Positions 45,106 through 53,346 of a stretch of DNA of 64,000 bases are shown here, piece by piece. The notes beneath the pieces are model-generated. The model was not told the origin of the DNA. It saw only the letters and a list, made by a program, of their open reading frames with translations, and made no database searches. Every line of letters starts with the position of its first letter. The stretch's first letter is position 1. Source of the DNA: Brevibacillus brevis. GTDB taxonomy: Bacteria > Bacillota > Bacilli > Brevibacillales > Brevibacillaceae. Where the stretch lies: assembly GCF_001039275.2 (NCBI RefSeq), contig NZ_CP030117.1, positions 27,501-91,500 on the forward strand. The letters run 5' to 3'. A program made the translations under genes and the position numbers.

Positions 45106-45414
45106 TTATCTGCCAATCCCACCGACGAATGGGTAGGAAAACGGGCGTCCATTTAAGGAGTAGATGATGCCTTTAATCGGGTAGTAGATCGCCATCAGTC
45201 CAAACACAATCAGGAATGGAATCCCAATCAACAAGAAGGTGAAGAACCAGGAAATAGCGATGAGCACCGTCATTATGATGTGGAAGAACAAAGCTTGCAG
45301 CGCCATACTTTTGGCGCCACGATTTTGTACGAGCAGCCAGACAAGAATGGGTACAAGGATCGGTGCAAAAAATGTGCTAGCGTGCGTTATGACTTTTACA
45401 CCTTTATAATCCAT
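45106..45414 (-). CDS. DUF4870-type membrane protein
   Basis: A 102-residue protein with three TM helices (HASTFFAPILVPILVWLL, an aromatic second helix and a third ending MAIYYPIKGIIYSLNGRPF). This pattern is that of DUF4870, often annotated Tic20-like. Function unknown. The ATG at 45414 follows AGGAGG. It stands alone. Confidence 0.8.
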   Translation of the reverse strand: MDYKGVKVITHASTFFAPILVPILVWLLVQNRGAKSMALQALFFHIIMTVLIAISWFFTFLLIGIPFLIVFGLMAIYYPIKGIIYSLNGRPFSYPFVGGIGR

Positions 45415-45651
45415 GAATAAATCCTCCTTGATTAGATGTAAAACTTGATCTACTGCCATTGTAACGTATGGAAATCACTCGAAAAACCATCATGAGCGTG
45501 ATTATTTGATCCGACCAGAGACGGAGGAATTTTTATTTCCATTCGTTTACTGTTATAGTAGTAAGAAAATCTTTCGTTTTTGGTAGATAATTCGTAATGT
45601 TTTTTGGATATGATAATGGATAAGCAAGAACTGAGAAGGGAGCATATAGAC

Positions 45652-46251
45652 ATGATGATCGATTGTCATCATCCGTCCAGCATGAAGGATCGGCTGATGT
45701 TCTTCTATAATTTTTTGCAGTCGCCAGGCCAAGTAGGCAGTATTACTCCTAGCTCCCGTGCACTTTGTAAACAAATGGTTGCGCCCATCGACTGGGAGCA
45801 AGCACATACAATTGTGGAATTAGGAGCAGGAACGGGGATTTTTACGAAGTGGATCGAGCAAAAGAAAAAACCGGAAGCCGTACTGGTATCCTTTGAAAAG
45901 GAGACCAAGATGCGCAAAAGGTTGGAACCACTATTTCCCGATGTACGATTCCACGAAGATGCGGTAGATTTGAATCGGGTTCTTTCGGACGCGGGATTGG
46001 GCAAAGCCGACTGTATTTTGTCGGGCCTACCATTTGCCAACTTCCCACAAGAGCTGCGTGATCAAATCATGGATCAGGTATATCATGCGCTAAAACCAGG
46101 TGGAGTATTTGTCGCCTTTCAATATTCGCTGCAAATGAAAAAGCAGCTTTCCTCTGTATTTGAGCAAGTATCGGTGAAGATGGTTCCATTGAATCTGCCA
46201 CCTGCCTTTGTTTACATTTGCCGGAAGGATGATGGCAAGGGTGTCGGCTAG
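45652..46251 (+). CDS. SAM methyltransferase (phospholipid or rRNA dimethylase-like)
   Basis: A 199-residue class I methyltransferase. The N-terminus FFYNFLQSPGQVGSITPSSRALCK and motif I VELGAGTGIFTKWI (about residues 61-74) resemble PmtA-like phospholipid N-methyltransferases and KsgA relatives. ILSGLPFANFP gives the NLPF-like motif IV. The gene ends 12 bp before a DedA gene, so a membrane-lipid role is plausible. The ATG at 45652 follows AAGGGAG. Confidence 0.82.
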   Translation: MMIDCHHPSSMKDRLMFFYNFLQSPGQVGSITPSSRALCKQMVAPIDWEQAHTIVELGAGTGIFTKWIEQKKKPEAVLVSFEKETKMRKRLEPLFPDVRFHEDAVDLNRVLSDAGLGKADCILSGLPFANFPQELRDQIMDQVYHALKPGGVFVAFQYSLQMKKQLSSVFEQVSVKMVPLNLPPAFVYICRKDDGKGVG

Positions 46252-46263
46252 GAGGATTTCTAA

Positions 46264-46923
46264 ATGATTGTCGATATGCTGTCCGAGTCTGTGGGTCAGT
46301 TTGGCTATTTTGCTCTTTTCTTTATGTTATGGCTAGGGATTGTTGGTATGCCGATTCCTGACGAGGTGATCGTGCTGTCTGCAGGGGTGCTGACCTCGAT
46401 GGGACTTCTGCATGTTATTCCTGCATTTATTGCGACCTATCTAGGTGTCGTTTCGGGGCTATCATTGGGATATGTGCTCGGGAGATGGCTAGGTGCACCT
46501 GCACTGAACTGGATTAGTCGCAAAAAAGGAATGAACAAGTACGTAGATCAAGCGCAGTCGCTTCTCGATCGTTACGGAAGCTACGCCCTATGTATCAGCT
46601 ATTTCTTTCCGGTTGTCAGGCATGTGGTTCCTTACTTGGTCGGGATCGGGAAAATGACGTTTCCACGCTACGCCCTCTTTTCGTACACAACCGGCTTTGT
46701 ATGGACGCTGATCTTGTTTTTGCTCGGTCATTTCATGGGAAATAAGGTGGAGATGCTTACTTCTTATGTGGCCTTATTGAATAATCGAACCGTGATTTTC
46801 TCTGTCTTAGGTGCACTGGTTCTCATTGCTGCTGTTTATTATGGATTTACCGTTTGGAGAAAACAAAAAAACATGGCGACTGCGCCACAGCCTCTGATGA
46901 TCGATCGTGATCGAAAAGAGTAA
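46264..46923 (+). CDS. DedA family membrane protein
   Basis: A 219-residue VTT/DedA protein with about five TM segments, the LGIVGMPIPDEVIVLSAGVL loop and YFFPVVRHVVPYLVGIGKMTFPRYALFSYTTGFVW, the conserved core with basic Arg and re-entrant helices. DedA proteins are lipid carriers (undecaprenyl phosphate or phospholipid flipping) in Bacilli. Co-transcribed with the methyltransferase. Two terminators follow. Confidence 0.92.
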   Translation: MIVDMLSESVGQFGYFALFFMLWLGIVGMPIPDEVIVLSAGVLTSMGLLHVIPAFIATYLGVVSGLSLGYVLGRWLGAPALNWISRKKGMNKYVDQAQSLLDRYGSYALCISYFFPVVRHVVPYLVGIGKMTFPRYALFSYTTGFVWTLILFLLGHFMGNKVEMLTSYVALLNNRTVIFSVLGALVLIAAVYYGFTVWRKQKNMATAPQPLMIDRDRKE

Positions 46924-46943
46924 CCTTTCCTCTACGTGTAAAC

Positions 46944-47019
46944 AAGGGGCGATCCCTAGCCAGATTCATGGCTTTTGGAAAGCCCCTTTTCAATTGCCTC
47001 GCAAGTAGGCGAGGTTTTT
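46944..47019 (+). terminator. Two tandem terminators after the DedA gene
   Basis: AAGGGGC / GCCCCTT (46944-46990) and CCTCG / CGAGG with five T (46997-47019). Confidence 0.8.
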
Positions 47020-47083
47020 ACACTGTTTACTTAAATTCAAAAATATCAGAGGTTTTGTGAGTTTTTGGTTTTCTCATAGACAG

Positions 47084-47446
47084 CTAATCTAATTGACCGT
47101 AATCTTTTAATCGTAATAAGGTGTCCTCTGTTACGAAAAATTCAGTCTTCCCGCAATCTTTGCAAACAAACATGAGTAAACGTAGGGTTCCTTTTAAAAG
47201 GTCACCGAATTCACCTAAAAACAAATTACTGATTGGTGACGATCTTTGTAATTCCTGTTCACCTAGGAATAACATTTCATTCTGACATTTTGCGCAGAAT
47301 TCAACTTTGGGAACAGATACATTATTTAAATCAGAGTTATTTATATTTGAAAACTCTTTCTTTTCGAAGTCAACAAATTCATTCCCGCAATTCAAACAAT
47401 AGCCTTCAAGCTTTTCGACTTGTACATCGCACCAAGGGCATTTCAT
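47084..47446 (-). CDS. Zinc-ribbon protein, unknown
   Basis: A 120-residue protein with an N-terminal double CxxC ribbon (MKCPWCDVQVEKLEGYCLNC) and a second pair of CxxC knuckles (FCAKCQNE, VCKDCGKTEFF). Four Cys pairs suggest two zinc sites. The ATG at 47446 follows AGGTGATTAG. It is AT-rich like its neighbours and follows the ankyrin lipoprotein gene in the same direction. Function unknown. Confidence 0.78.
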   Translation of the reverse strand: MKCPWCDVQVEKLEGYCLNCGNEFVDFEKKEFSNINNSDLNNVSVPKVEFCAKCQNEMLFLGEQELQRSSPISNLFLGEFGDLLKGTLRLLMFVCKDCGKTEFFVTEDTLLRLKDYGQLD

Positions 47447-47466
47447 CTAATCACCTCAACAATAAA

Positions 47467-48111
47467 TTATTCTCTTGATTGTGGGACCTTCATATTAAGG
47501 CTATTATTCACATCATCCAATATAATTCCGATTTCTGGATATATCTTCTTTGTAAATAAAATGATGTCATCTCTATTATTTCCCTCTGTAATATTAGGAT
47601 TTGCTCCGGCATCTATTAACGTTTTAGTTATCTCAATATCACCGTTTCTAATTGCAAGCATTAAAGCATTATAATCATCGTTATCTTTTGCTTCTATGTT
47701 AGCCTCCTTTTGAAGTAAAAGCTGTACTATTATTAATTGATTGTTGGCTGCTGCTGCCATCAATGCTGTAGTTCCATTACTGTTAGGCAAATTAATACTG
47801 GCGTTAGCATTGATAAGTAAATTGACAATAGCAACATTTCCGTTAAGGGCAGCTTTGACTATTGGAATTTCACCTTCTTTATTTGGTAAATTTGGATCAA
47901 TGCCAGCTTTTAAAAACAATGCAACGGTAGCATTATTATTTTCTTCGATTTGTTGTAAGAAACTATCCGAATTAAGCTCCAAAGAAAGGGCATATACTTC
48001 ACTTTTTGCATCAACATTATTTTTATTTAAATCATTAGATGAAGTGTTTGTGCAACCGCTAAACAAAAGAAATATTAGAAGAATGTAAATTCCAATTCTA
48101 TTTTTTTTCAT
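47467..48111 (-). CDS. Ankyrin-repeat lipoprotein
   Basis: A 214-residue lipoprotein (lipobox FSGC, Cys20) with about four ankyrin repeats (residues 65-195): NNNATVALFLKAGIDPNLPN, GNVAIVNLLINANASINLPN, NNQLIIVQLLLQKEANIEAKD and GDIEITKTLIDAGANPNITE. It is exposed on the cell surface and probably binds another protein. The ATG at 48111 is preferred although AAAGG is rather far (12 bp). AT-rich composition, in a block of exported proteins. Confidence 0.82.
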   Translation of the reverse strand: MKKNRIGIYILLIFLLFSGCTNTSSNDLNKNNVDAKSEVYALSLELNSDSFLQQIEENNNATVALFLKAGIDPNLPNKEGEIPIVKAALNGNVAIVNLLINANASINLPNSNGTTALMAAAANNQLIIVQLLLQKEANIEAKDNDDYNALMLAIRNGDIEITKTLIDAGANPNITEGNNRDDIILFTKKIYPEIGIILDDVNNSLNMKVPQSRE

Positions 48112-48205
48112 CTCCAGACACAACCTTTATATCTATTAGTGTCATATAAAAACAAAAATAGAGGAAGTACCCAATATAAAGCGTGTACTGTCCTCTACTA
48201 TTTAG

Positions 48206-48946
48206 TTACCACATGTAATGCTCAATATACATTTCTTCGCCCCAAATACCTATTGTTTCACCCAACCCATTTACTACAAAATATCTAACCTTGCCAGATG
48301 ACTCAATCTTTCCAAGTTCATCATACATCGTTATATCAAAATAAGTAGAAAACCCAAGTGTATCATCTTGAACAGCTTTATCAGCCGTTGTGCTTGAGAC
48401 AGAAGCAGGCAAATTAGCGTGATCAATTCCAAAAGCATTTGTAGCCCTAATTCTCCTACTGTGAATGGTTCCTGTTGGCTGGGTAGCTCTTATTTCTGCT
48501 TTAAAATCGTTTGATAATACTTTAACTGTTAATTGTGCTATGTTAGTCCAATCTAGCCAATTAAAAACAGCATCAGAAATTTGGAGACTAGATCCATCTG
48601 TATCTTCTGGGGAGTATACACCGATTTTACCTGTATTTGTACTACCGTCCTTGGCTTTAACATAGGATTCCATTATATGGACATACGCACCATATTTATA
48701 GCATTTTTTTACATCCTCTATAGTTCCAAAAACACGATGCTGTAAAGTACCATTGAGGGTGTTCGAATTGAAAGTTCTACCAATGGTCATTACTCCTGAA
48801 CGAAATGAACATCCTTCGGGTGTTCTGTTTTTTCCTGCCATAGTTTTAAAGTGCTGTAAATTCTCGAATGCAAAGGTTGGAGAAACATAACTTGTCAATA
48901 ATAAAACACTAGTCAATAACAATGAAAGTACATTTCTAATATTCAT
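48206..48946 (-). CDS. Exported protein of unknown function
   Basis: A 246-residue protein with a Sec signal peptide (VLSLLLTSVLLLTSYVSPTFA, cleavage after AFA) and a mature domain rich in beta-type sequence, with two cysteines (C46 and C82) that may form a disulfide. The ATG at 48946 follows GGAGGAG. It starts 6 bp after the upstream gene stop, so the two exported proteins are made together. No family recognised. Confidence 0.7.
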   Translation of the reverse strand: MNIRNVLSLLLTSVLLLTSYVSPTFAFENLQHFKTMAGKNRTPEGCSFRSGVMTIGRTFNSNTLNGTLQHRVFGTIEDVKKCYKYGAYVHIMESYVKAKDGSTNTGKIGVYSPEDTDGSSLQISDAVFNWLDWTNIAQLTVKVLSNDFKAEIRATQPTGTIHSRRIRATNAFGIDHANLPASVSSTTADKAVQDDTLGFSTYFDITMYDELGKIESSGKVRYFVVNGLGETIGIWGEEMYIEHYMW

Positions 48947-48952
48947 AAAATA

Positions 48953-49576
48953 CTACTCCTCCTCCCCATACTCGTCGGTATCAAATTCCTGTTGATTATC
49001 AGCTAACTCTTGGCGTTCTTCTTCAGTAGTTCCTCTTATCGGTTTGTCGGAATTACCGAAAGTAATATAAGAGAAGTCAGAGATAGTACCTACACTAATA
49101 GCGCCCTCCATTTTGGAAAAGTCTTTGTTCCATGCAAAAGTTAGCGAACTAACTTCCTTATTTCCATCTTTAGATTTAAAGGTCGAATCTGCATCTAGAA
49201 AGTAAACTTCTTTCCCTTCAGAGTTAATTGATTTAACTAAACTGCCTTCTTCAATAGGAAAAGTGAATTTTTCATTCCCAATTTTAACAGTAGCTTTTCC
49301 TGAAACATCACGCTGTTCTTTACTGTCCTTTTGTTTTTTGAATTTGAGGCTTAATTTAACATCCCCTTTAATTTCATCCAAAGGATCGATCCCAAATTTT
49401 GAGTTAAAGGACTGAGCGAATTTTTCTTCTGTTTTAAATATTTTCTTCAAACTATGTTCCTTAATATCCATTTCAATGGTTGTAGGGTTTGCTTCTGTTT
49501 TTGTACTTATCAAGAATAGAAAAATAAAAGGTAAAAGCAATAATGAAAATAGTATTTTTTTAGATTTTTGCAACAA
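48953..49576 (-). CDS. Exported charged protein of unknown function
   Basis: A 207-residue protein with a signal peptide (KILFSLLLLPFIFLFLISTK, cleavage near TEA) and a Lys/Glu-rich mature part with alternating strands (VKLSLKFKKQK, KATVKIGNEKFTFPIEEG). The tail is strongly acidic (EEERQELADNQQEFDTDEYG). TTG 49576 follows AAAGGAGTGGG. It is the first gene of a two-gene exported-protein operon. No known family. Confidence 0.68.
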   Translation of the reverse strand: MLQKSKKILFSLLLLPFIFLFLISTKTEANPTTIEMDIKEHSLKKIFKTEEKFAQSFNSKFGIDPLDEIKGDVKLSLKFKKQKDSKEQRDVSGKATVKIGNEKFTFPIEEGSLVKSINSEGKEVYFLDADSTFKSKDGNKEVSSLTFAWNKDFSKMEGAISVGTISDFSYITFGNSDKPIRGTTEEERQELADNQQEFDTDEYGEEE

Positions 49577-49832
49577 TAATACCCACTCCTTTTTCGTGTG
49601 TTTATTGTATTTTATAACTTCATTTACATATTTTCCAATATATAACTAAATTTGCTTTTCTGATGTGGATTTGCGAGTAAAATTGATTAGTTAAGAAGTA
49701 AATGAACTGATTCACTTTTGTAAATGAATATAAACTCCTCAATAAAAGGAATGTTGATAAAAGTCATTCAAAGAAAATATTGCTCCTTAATACTCGCTAT
49801 TTTTGCGGGTTGAAATTATGATTGACTTTGTC

Positions 49833-49869
49833 AACAACCCTTTGCGTGGAGCAGAGGGTTGTTGTTTTT
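49833..49869 (+). terminator. Orphan terminator
   Basis: AACAACCCT / AGGGTTGTT stem and T run on the plus strand, with no plus-strand gene upstream within 2.9 kb; perhaps the trace of a lost gene. Confidence 0.7.
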
Positions 49870-49874
49870 GATCA

Positions 49875-49920
49875 TAAAAAAACCCGTCCGTATTGCGGTA
49901 GTGGCAAAATGGATGGGCTT
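49875..49920 (-). terminator. Terminator of the DMT transporter gene
   Basis: AAGCCCATCC / GGACGGGTT with seven T on the minus strand. Confidence 0.75.
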
Positions 49921-49930
49921 TGGACAACGC

Positions 49931-50821
49931 TTATGAGGTAGCCTTGTTTCTTCGAATGCTTCGCTGGCGCAGCCATTCCGGCAAGATGATTCCGAGTAAA
50001 ATGATCACGACTCCGCTCACTTGGAGTATAGAGACAGATTCATTCAAAATGACATAGGAGGAGAGCACAGCCATAGGTAGCTCAGCTGCTCCTAAAATAG
50101 CTCCCATCCCCGGTCCTATGTGGGGCATACCATAATTGAAAAAAACGGTCGGGATGAAAATACCGAAGAAGGCGAGCAAAAATACGTATGGAAACAACCC
50201 GTCCAACAATGCTCCGTTGAATAGAAAAACGGGTGGGTAAATCAGACTGGCCAACAGAAAAGAGCCAGTCGCCATGCTGGAACTACGAATCCACGGATTA
50301 ACAGCAATGGCGATTTTCCCGCTAAACAAAATAAACAACGTAAAAGAAACGGCTGAGAGAAGACCGAAGACGACACCAAGGATATGGAATTGGGCCAATC
50401 CGCCACTCTCAAAAATTCCTCCTGCAAGAAGGGTCCCTGTCAGCAGCAACAGGAGGGAAAAAATCGTCTCCTTTCCAGGCATTCGGCGAGTCATCACAGC
50501 TTCAACCAGTACGCCCATCCATGTGAACTGAAACAAAAGGACGATGGCGATCGAGGCTGGGATATATTGCAGGGCATTGTAGTACATAATTCCGGTGGAA
50601 CCGACAGACAGACCTACGGCGACCAATAATAGCAACTGGCGAAGGGGAGGCTTGGTCCGCAGGAAAAAAAGAGCGGGTATCCAGGTCAGCACAAAGCCCA
50701 AAAACATTTGCCCACCAATTACTTCTGCGGGCGAATAGCCTTGCTTGTAGGCAAGCTTTACGATGGTTGATAGTATGCCGTAACTACATGCTCCGAGAAA
50801 AACCAGGAGGATGTATCTCAT
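49931..50821 (-). CDS. EamA/DMT-family transporter
   Basis: A 296-residue ten-TM drug/metabolite transporter with two EamA repeats (ACSYGILSTIVKLAYKQGYS at the start of the first, FGLLSAVSFTLFILFSGKIA at the start of the second) and the GAAELPMAVLSSYVILNESVS segment in the second half. It probably exports a metabolite or amino acid. I chose ATG 50821 (MRYILLVF) because GAGGAG lies 9 bp upstream; ATG 50830 abuts the SD. Confidence 0.88.
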   Translation of the reverse strand: MRYILLVFLGACSYGILSTIVKLAYKQGYSPAEVIGGQMFLGFVLTWIPALFFLRTKPPLRQLLLLVAVGLSVGSTGIMYYNALQYIPASIAIVLLFQFTWMGVLVEAVMTRRMPGKETIFSLLLLLTGTLLAGGIFESGGLAQFHILGVVFGLLSAVSFTLFILFSGKIAIAVNPWIRSSSMATGSFLLASLIYPPVFLFNGALLDGLFPYVFLLAFFGIFIPTVFFNYGMPHIGPGMGAILGAAELPMAVLSSYVILNESVSILQVSGVVIILLGIILPEWLRQRSIRRNKATS

Positions 50822-51035
50822 CTGATGCATCTCCTCACATACGATAATAATTCTTAGCTAGGATATTACGACAGCGTCCGTTTGTCTATGGATGAAGAAG
50901 ATTCCATTTTTGGTTCGAACAAAGGTTTACGTTTGATCCCAGCGGGAAATAGTGAAGTGACACTATATAATCGTACCCACTAACAATGGTGTAGCTATAG
51001 GTTTGGTGAACAGCTTGGAAAAAAGGGGGAGGCTT

Positions 51036-52796
51036 GTGTACCTGAAGTGGAGGGATCGATTATTTTCCACATTTTTATTGTTGATTCTAGGGCCGACTAT
51101 TCTTGTTTGCTTCCTTTTTTTTGATCAAGCCAAAGCGGCCGTGTTTGAACTATACAAAACGAACATGGACGCGAATATAGGGCTCGTCGATGAACGGCTT
51201 TTGTCCCTTTTTCAGTCTATCCAAAAGGATACCGATGAATTGGCGAATAGACTAGCCAAACGTCTCACAGAGGAACCATCTTTTGTCGAAGGAAAAAAGA
51301 ATGGCTTTAGACGTGAATGGACATCACAGGAACAGGTCCAAAATCTATTCGAGCGTTTCTCTCGCAACCAAAAAGTGGTAGGAAATATTGTTTATCTCGG
51401 CGAGGATGGAAGAGTTTTCTTATTACATGAAGATAAGAGCTGGAGTGCGGATAATCAATTTATGGAACGAGAGCAATGGGGAACTGGAGAAAACAGGGTA
51501 GATTTTCTTACAAAAAGGGAGCAAGAGAAGCGCCCAAGATCATTTTTTCTCGAGAAGCGCCTGGAGAGCTCGAATCCAAAAGCTACGGGACTTTTATTGG
51601 TGGAAATCAATCTGGATAAACTGACTGACTGGGTCCGCACCTATGTCGTTCCAAAAGAGTATGGCATGATGGTCCTATCCCCCTCCCGAACTATTATGAT
51701 TCACACCGATAAAGCTATGATTGGAAATCATGTTTCGACGCTTCCTCATTATGAATTGGTACACAGGCAGTGGGAACAATCCAATGAAAAAGGACTCTTT
51801 TCTTTGCTTATCCAAGGCAAGGACATTTACGTATACCGTCTAGTGTCTGAAAAAAGCGGTGGTGCTTATTTTGAATGGTTGCCAAGAGAGGGGATTAATG
51901 AACGATTACAACAATTGAACCTCATCTTTTGTTTCACCCTTTTTATCGTAGTCTTATTTGCCTGTTATGTGGCACACCGTTTATCAAAATGGATTGGTGA
52001 GCCGATTTATAGCTTGGTATCGGCCACTGATTCCTTGTTGAAAGGTGATTTTTCCATACGCGTCCCGATACATGGGATGAAAGAAATAACGCTACTAGAG
52101 AATAAGTTCAACACGATGGCAGAACAGATGCATGCGTTAATTATCCGCGAGCGGGAGTATTCGCAACAGAGCCTGGATCAAATCGTTCGGAGCTTTTATT
52201 TAGCGGTAGAGATGAAGGACCCTTATACAGCCGGACATACAGAACGAGTTACGCACTATGCCCTTATCATTTATGATTATTTACAGCAACAGGAACAGCT
52301 TGCAGTTTCACGAGATGATTTACGTTATGCTGGCTTAATGCATGATATCGGAAAAGTAGCCATTCCTGACCACGTCCTTTTAAAAACAGGGAAGCTATCG
52401 CCTGACGAGTATGAATGCATGAAAACTCATTCCATTATCAGTGGAAAAATTGTAGAGCAAATAGAAAACCTGTCACATATCAGTTTAGGGGTACGGCATC
52501 ATCATGAGCGATGGGATGGAAAAGGTTATCCTGATCAGCTCAAAGGGGAAGAAATCCCGCTGATTGGGCGTATTCTTGCCGTTGCAGATACGTTTGATGC
52601 TATGACCTCTACACGTTCCTATCGCAAAGCCATGTCGGCAAAAGAGGCGTACGAAGAAATTCTCCGCTGCCAAGGTACACAGTTCGACCCCTCTATTGTT
52701 TCGATTTTTAAGAAGGCTTTTGAGGATGGAGCTATTCAGATTACACAATCAGCGGATTGTAAGGGAAGAGTTAGTAAGGATAGAGAGATTTCCTAG
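51036..52796 (+). CDS. HD-GYP domain cyclic-di-GMP phosphodiesterase with sensor
   Basis: A 586-residue membrane sensor. TM1 at about 12-32, an extracytoplasmic Cache-like domain (35-295), TM2 (about 300-320), a HAMP linker (SKWIGEPIYSLVSATDSLLKGDFSIRVP) and a C-terminal HD-GYP domain (about 385-560). The metal site is seen in HTERV, HDIGKVAIPDHVLLKTGKL and HHERWDGKGYPD, with LAVADTFDAMTS. It would hydrolyse c-di-GMP in response to an outside signal. GTG 51036 after GGGGGAGG is chosen over TTG 51003. Confidence 0.92.
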   Translation: MYLKWRDRLFSTFLLLILGPTILVCFLFFDQAKAAVFELYKTNMDANIGLVDERLLSLFQSIQKDTDELANRLAKRLTEEPSFVEGKKNGFRREWTSQEQVQNLFERFSRNQKVVGNIVYLGEDGRVFLLHEDKSWSADNQFMEREQWGTGENRVDFLTKREQEKRPRSFFLEKRLESSNPKATGLLLVEINLDKLTDWVRTYVVPKEYGMMVLSPSRTIMIHTDKAMIGNHVSTLPHYELVHRQWEQSNEKGLFSLLIQGKDIYVYRLVSEKSGGAYFEWLPREGINERLQQLNLIFCFTLFIVVLFACYVAHRLSKWIGEPIYSLVSATDSLLKGDFSIRVPIHGMKEITLLENKFNTMAEQMHALIIREREYSQQSLDQIVRSFYLAVEMKDPYTAGHTERVTHYALIIYDYLQQQEQLAVSRDDLRYAGLMHDIGKVAIPDHVLLKTGKLSPDEYECMKTHSIISGKIVEQIENLSHISLGVRHHHERWDGKGYPDQLKGEEIPLIGRILAVADTFDAMTSTRSYRKAMSAKEAYEEILRCQGTQFDPSIVSIFKKAFEDGAIQITQSADCKGRVSKDREIS

Positions 52797-52815
52797 CGCT
52801 GGATAGGTTTACTCC

Positions 52816-52844
52816 TTGCTATCGGCTACTAACTTTGGTATTCT
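52816..52844 (+). promoter_or_regulatory. Promoter of SRP RNA
   Basis: TTGCTA (52816-52821), 17 bp, TATTCT (52839-52844), ending about 5 bp before the RNA 5' end. Confidence 0.65.
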
Positions 52845-52848
52845 AATT

Positions 52849-53120
52849 CTACCGTGCTAGACGGGGAGGTTGCGGTGCCCTGTAACCTGCAATCCGCAAT
52901 AGCAGGGTTGAATTCCTATCCTAGGTTTTCTTATGTGAGGCTGCCTTATGGCGGCGGTGTTGAGGAGCGGGTCCTGTGCAACGCGAACCCATGAATCTGG
53001 TCAGGTCCGGAAGGAAGCAGCCATAAGTGGATCATCGCGTGTGCCGCAGGGTAGCCTGCTCTGAGCTGCTACCATAAGTAACGCTCGGATAAGGATTATC
53101 GAAGATAGGTGCACGGTACT
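52849..53120 (+). ncRNA. ffs: Signal recognition particle RNA (large, Bacillus type)
   Basis: About 272 nt with the 5' CCGTGCTAGACGGGGAGGTTG and the conserved domain IV apical loop GTCAGGTCCGGAAGGAAGCA (around 53010). The 3' GGTGCACGGTA pairs with the 5' end, and Alu-domain helices are present, so this is the long form found in Bacilli. It binds Ffh and directs membrane protein targeting. The exact ends are estimated from the terminal pairing. Confidence 0.93.
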
Positions 53121-53136
53121 TATCACGCATGTACAG

Positions 53137-53175
53137 ATAGCATGTTTCCGAAGGGAAGCATGCTATTTTTATTTT
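53137..53175 (+). terminator. Terminator of SRP RNA
   Basis: ATAGCATG / CATGCTAT with inner pairing and a T-rich tail. Confidence 0.9.
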
Positions 53176-53346
53176 GCGATCCAATTATTTTTTGTTGGAA
53201 ATTGACGATAACTAGCGAAACATTTCCATGCTTTTTAGGTGGATAGAATGAAGGTTTTACGAGTATTTTCACGAATTTTCATAATAGGCGGAAAGGATTT
53301 CGTTTCTTTCCTTTCAAAATACGTCATAGGCCAGGAGGGACAAGCT

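Larger units (their letters stand above)
49577..49930. other. Intergenic region with two terminators
   Basis: AT-rich stretch with no gene seen. Only the two stem-loops at 49833-49869 and 49875-49920 are evident; the promoter of the exported-protein operon must lie near 49600-49680. Confidence 0.6.
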
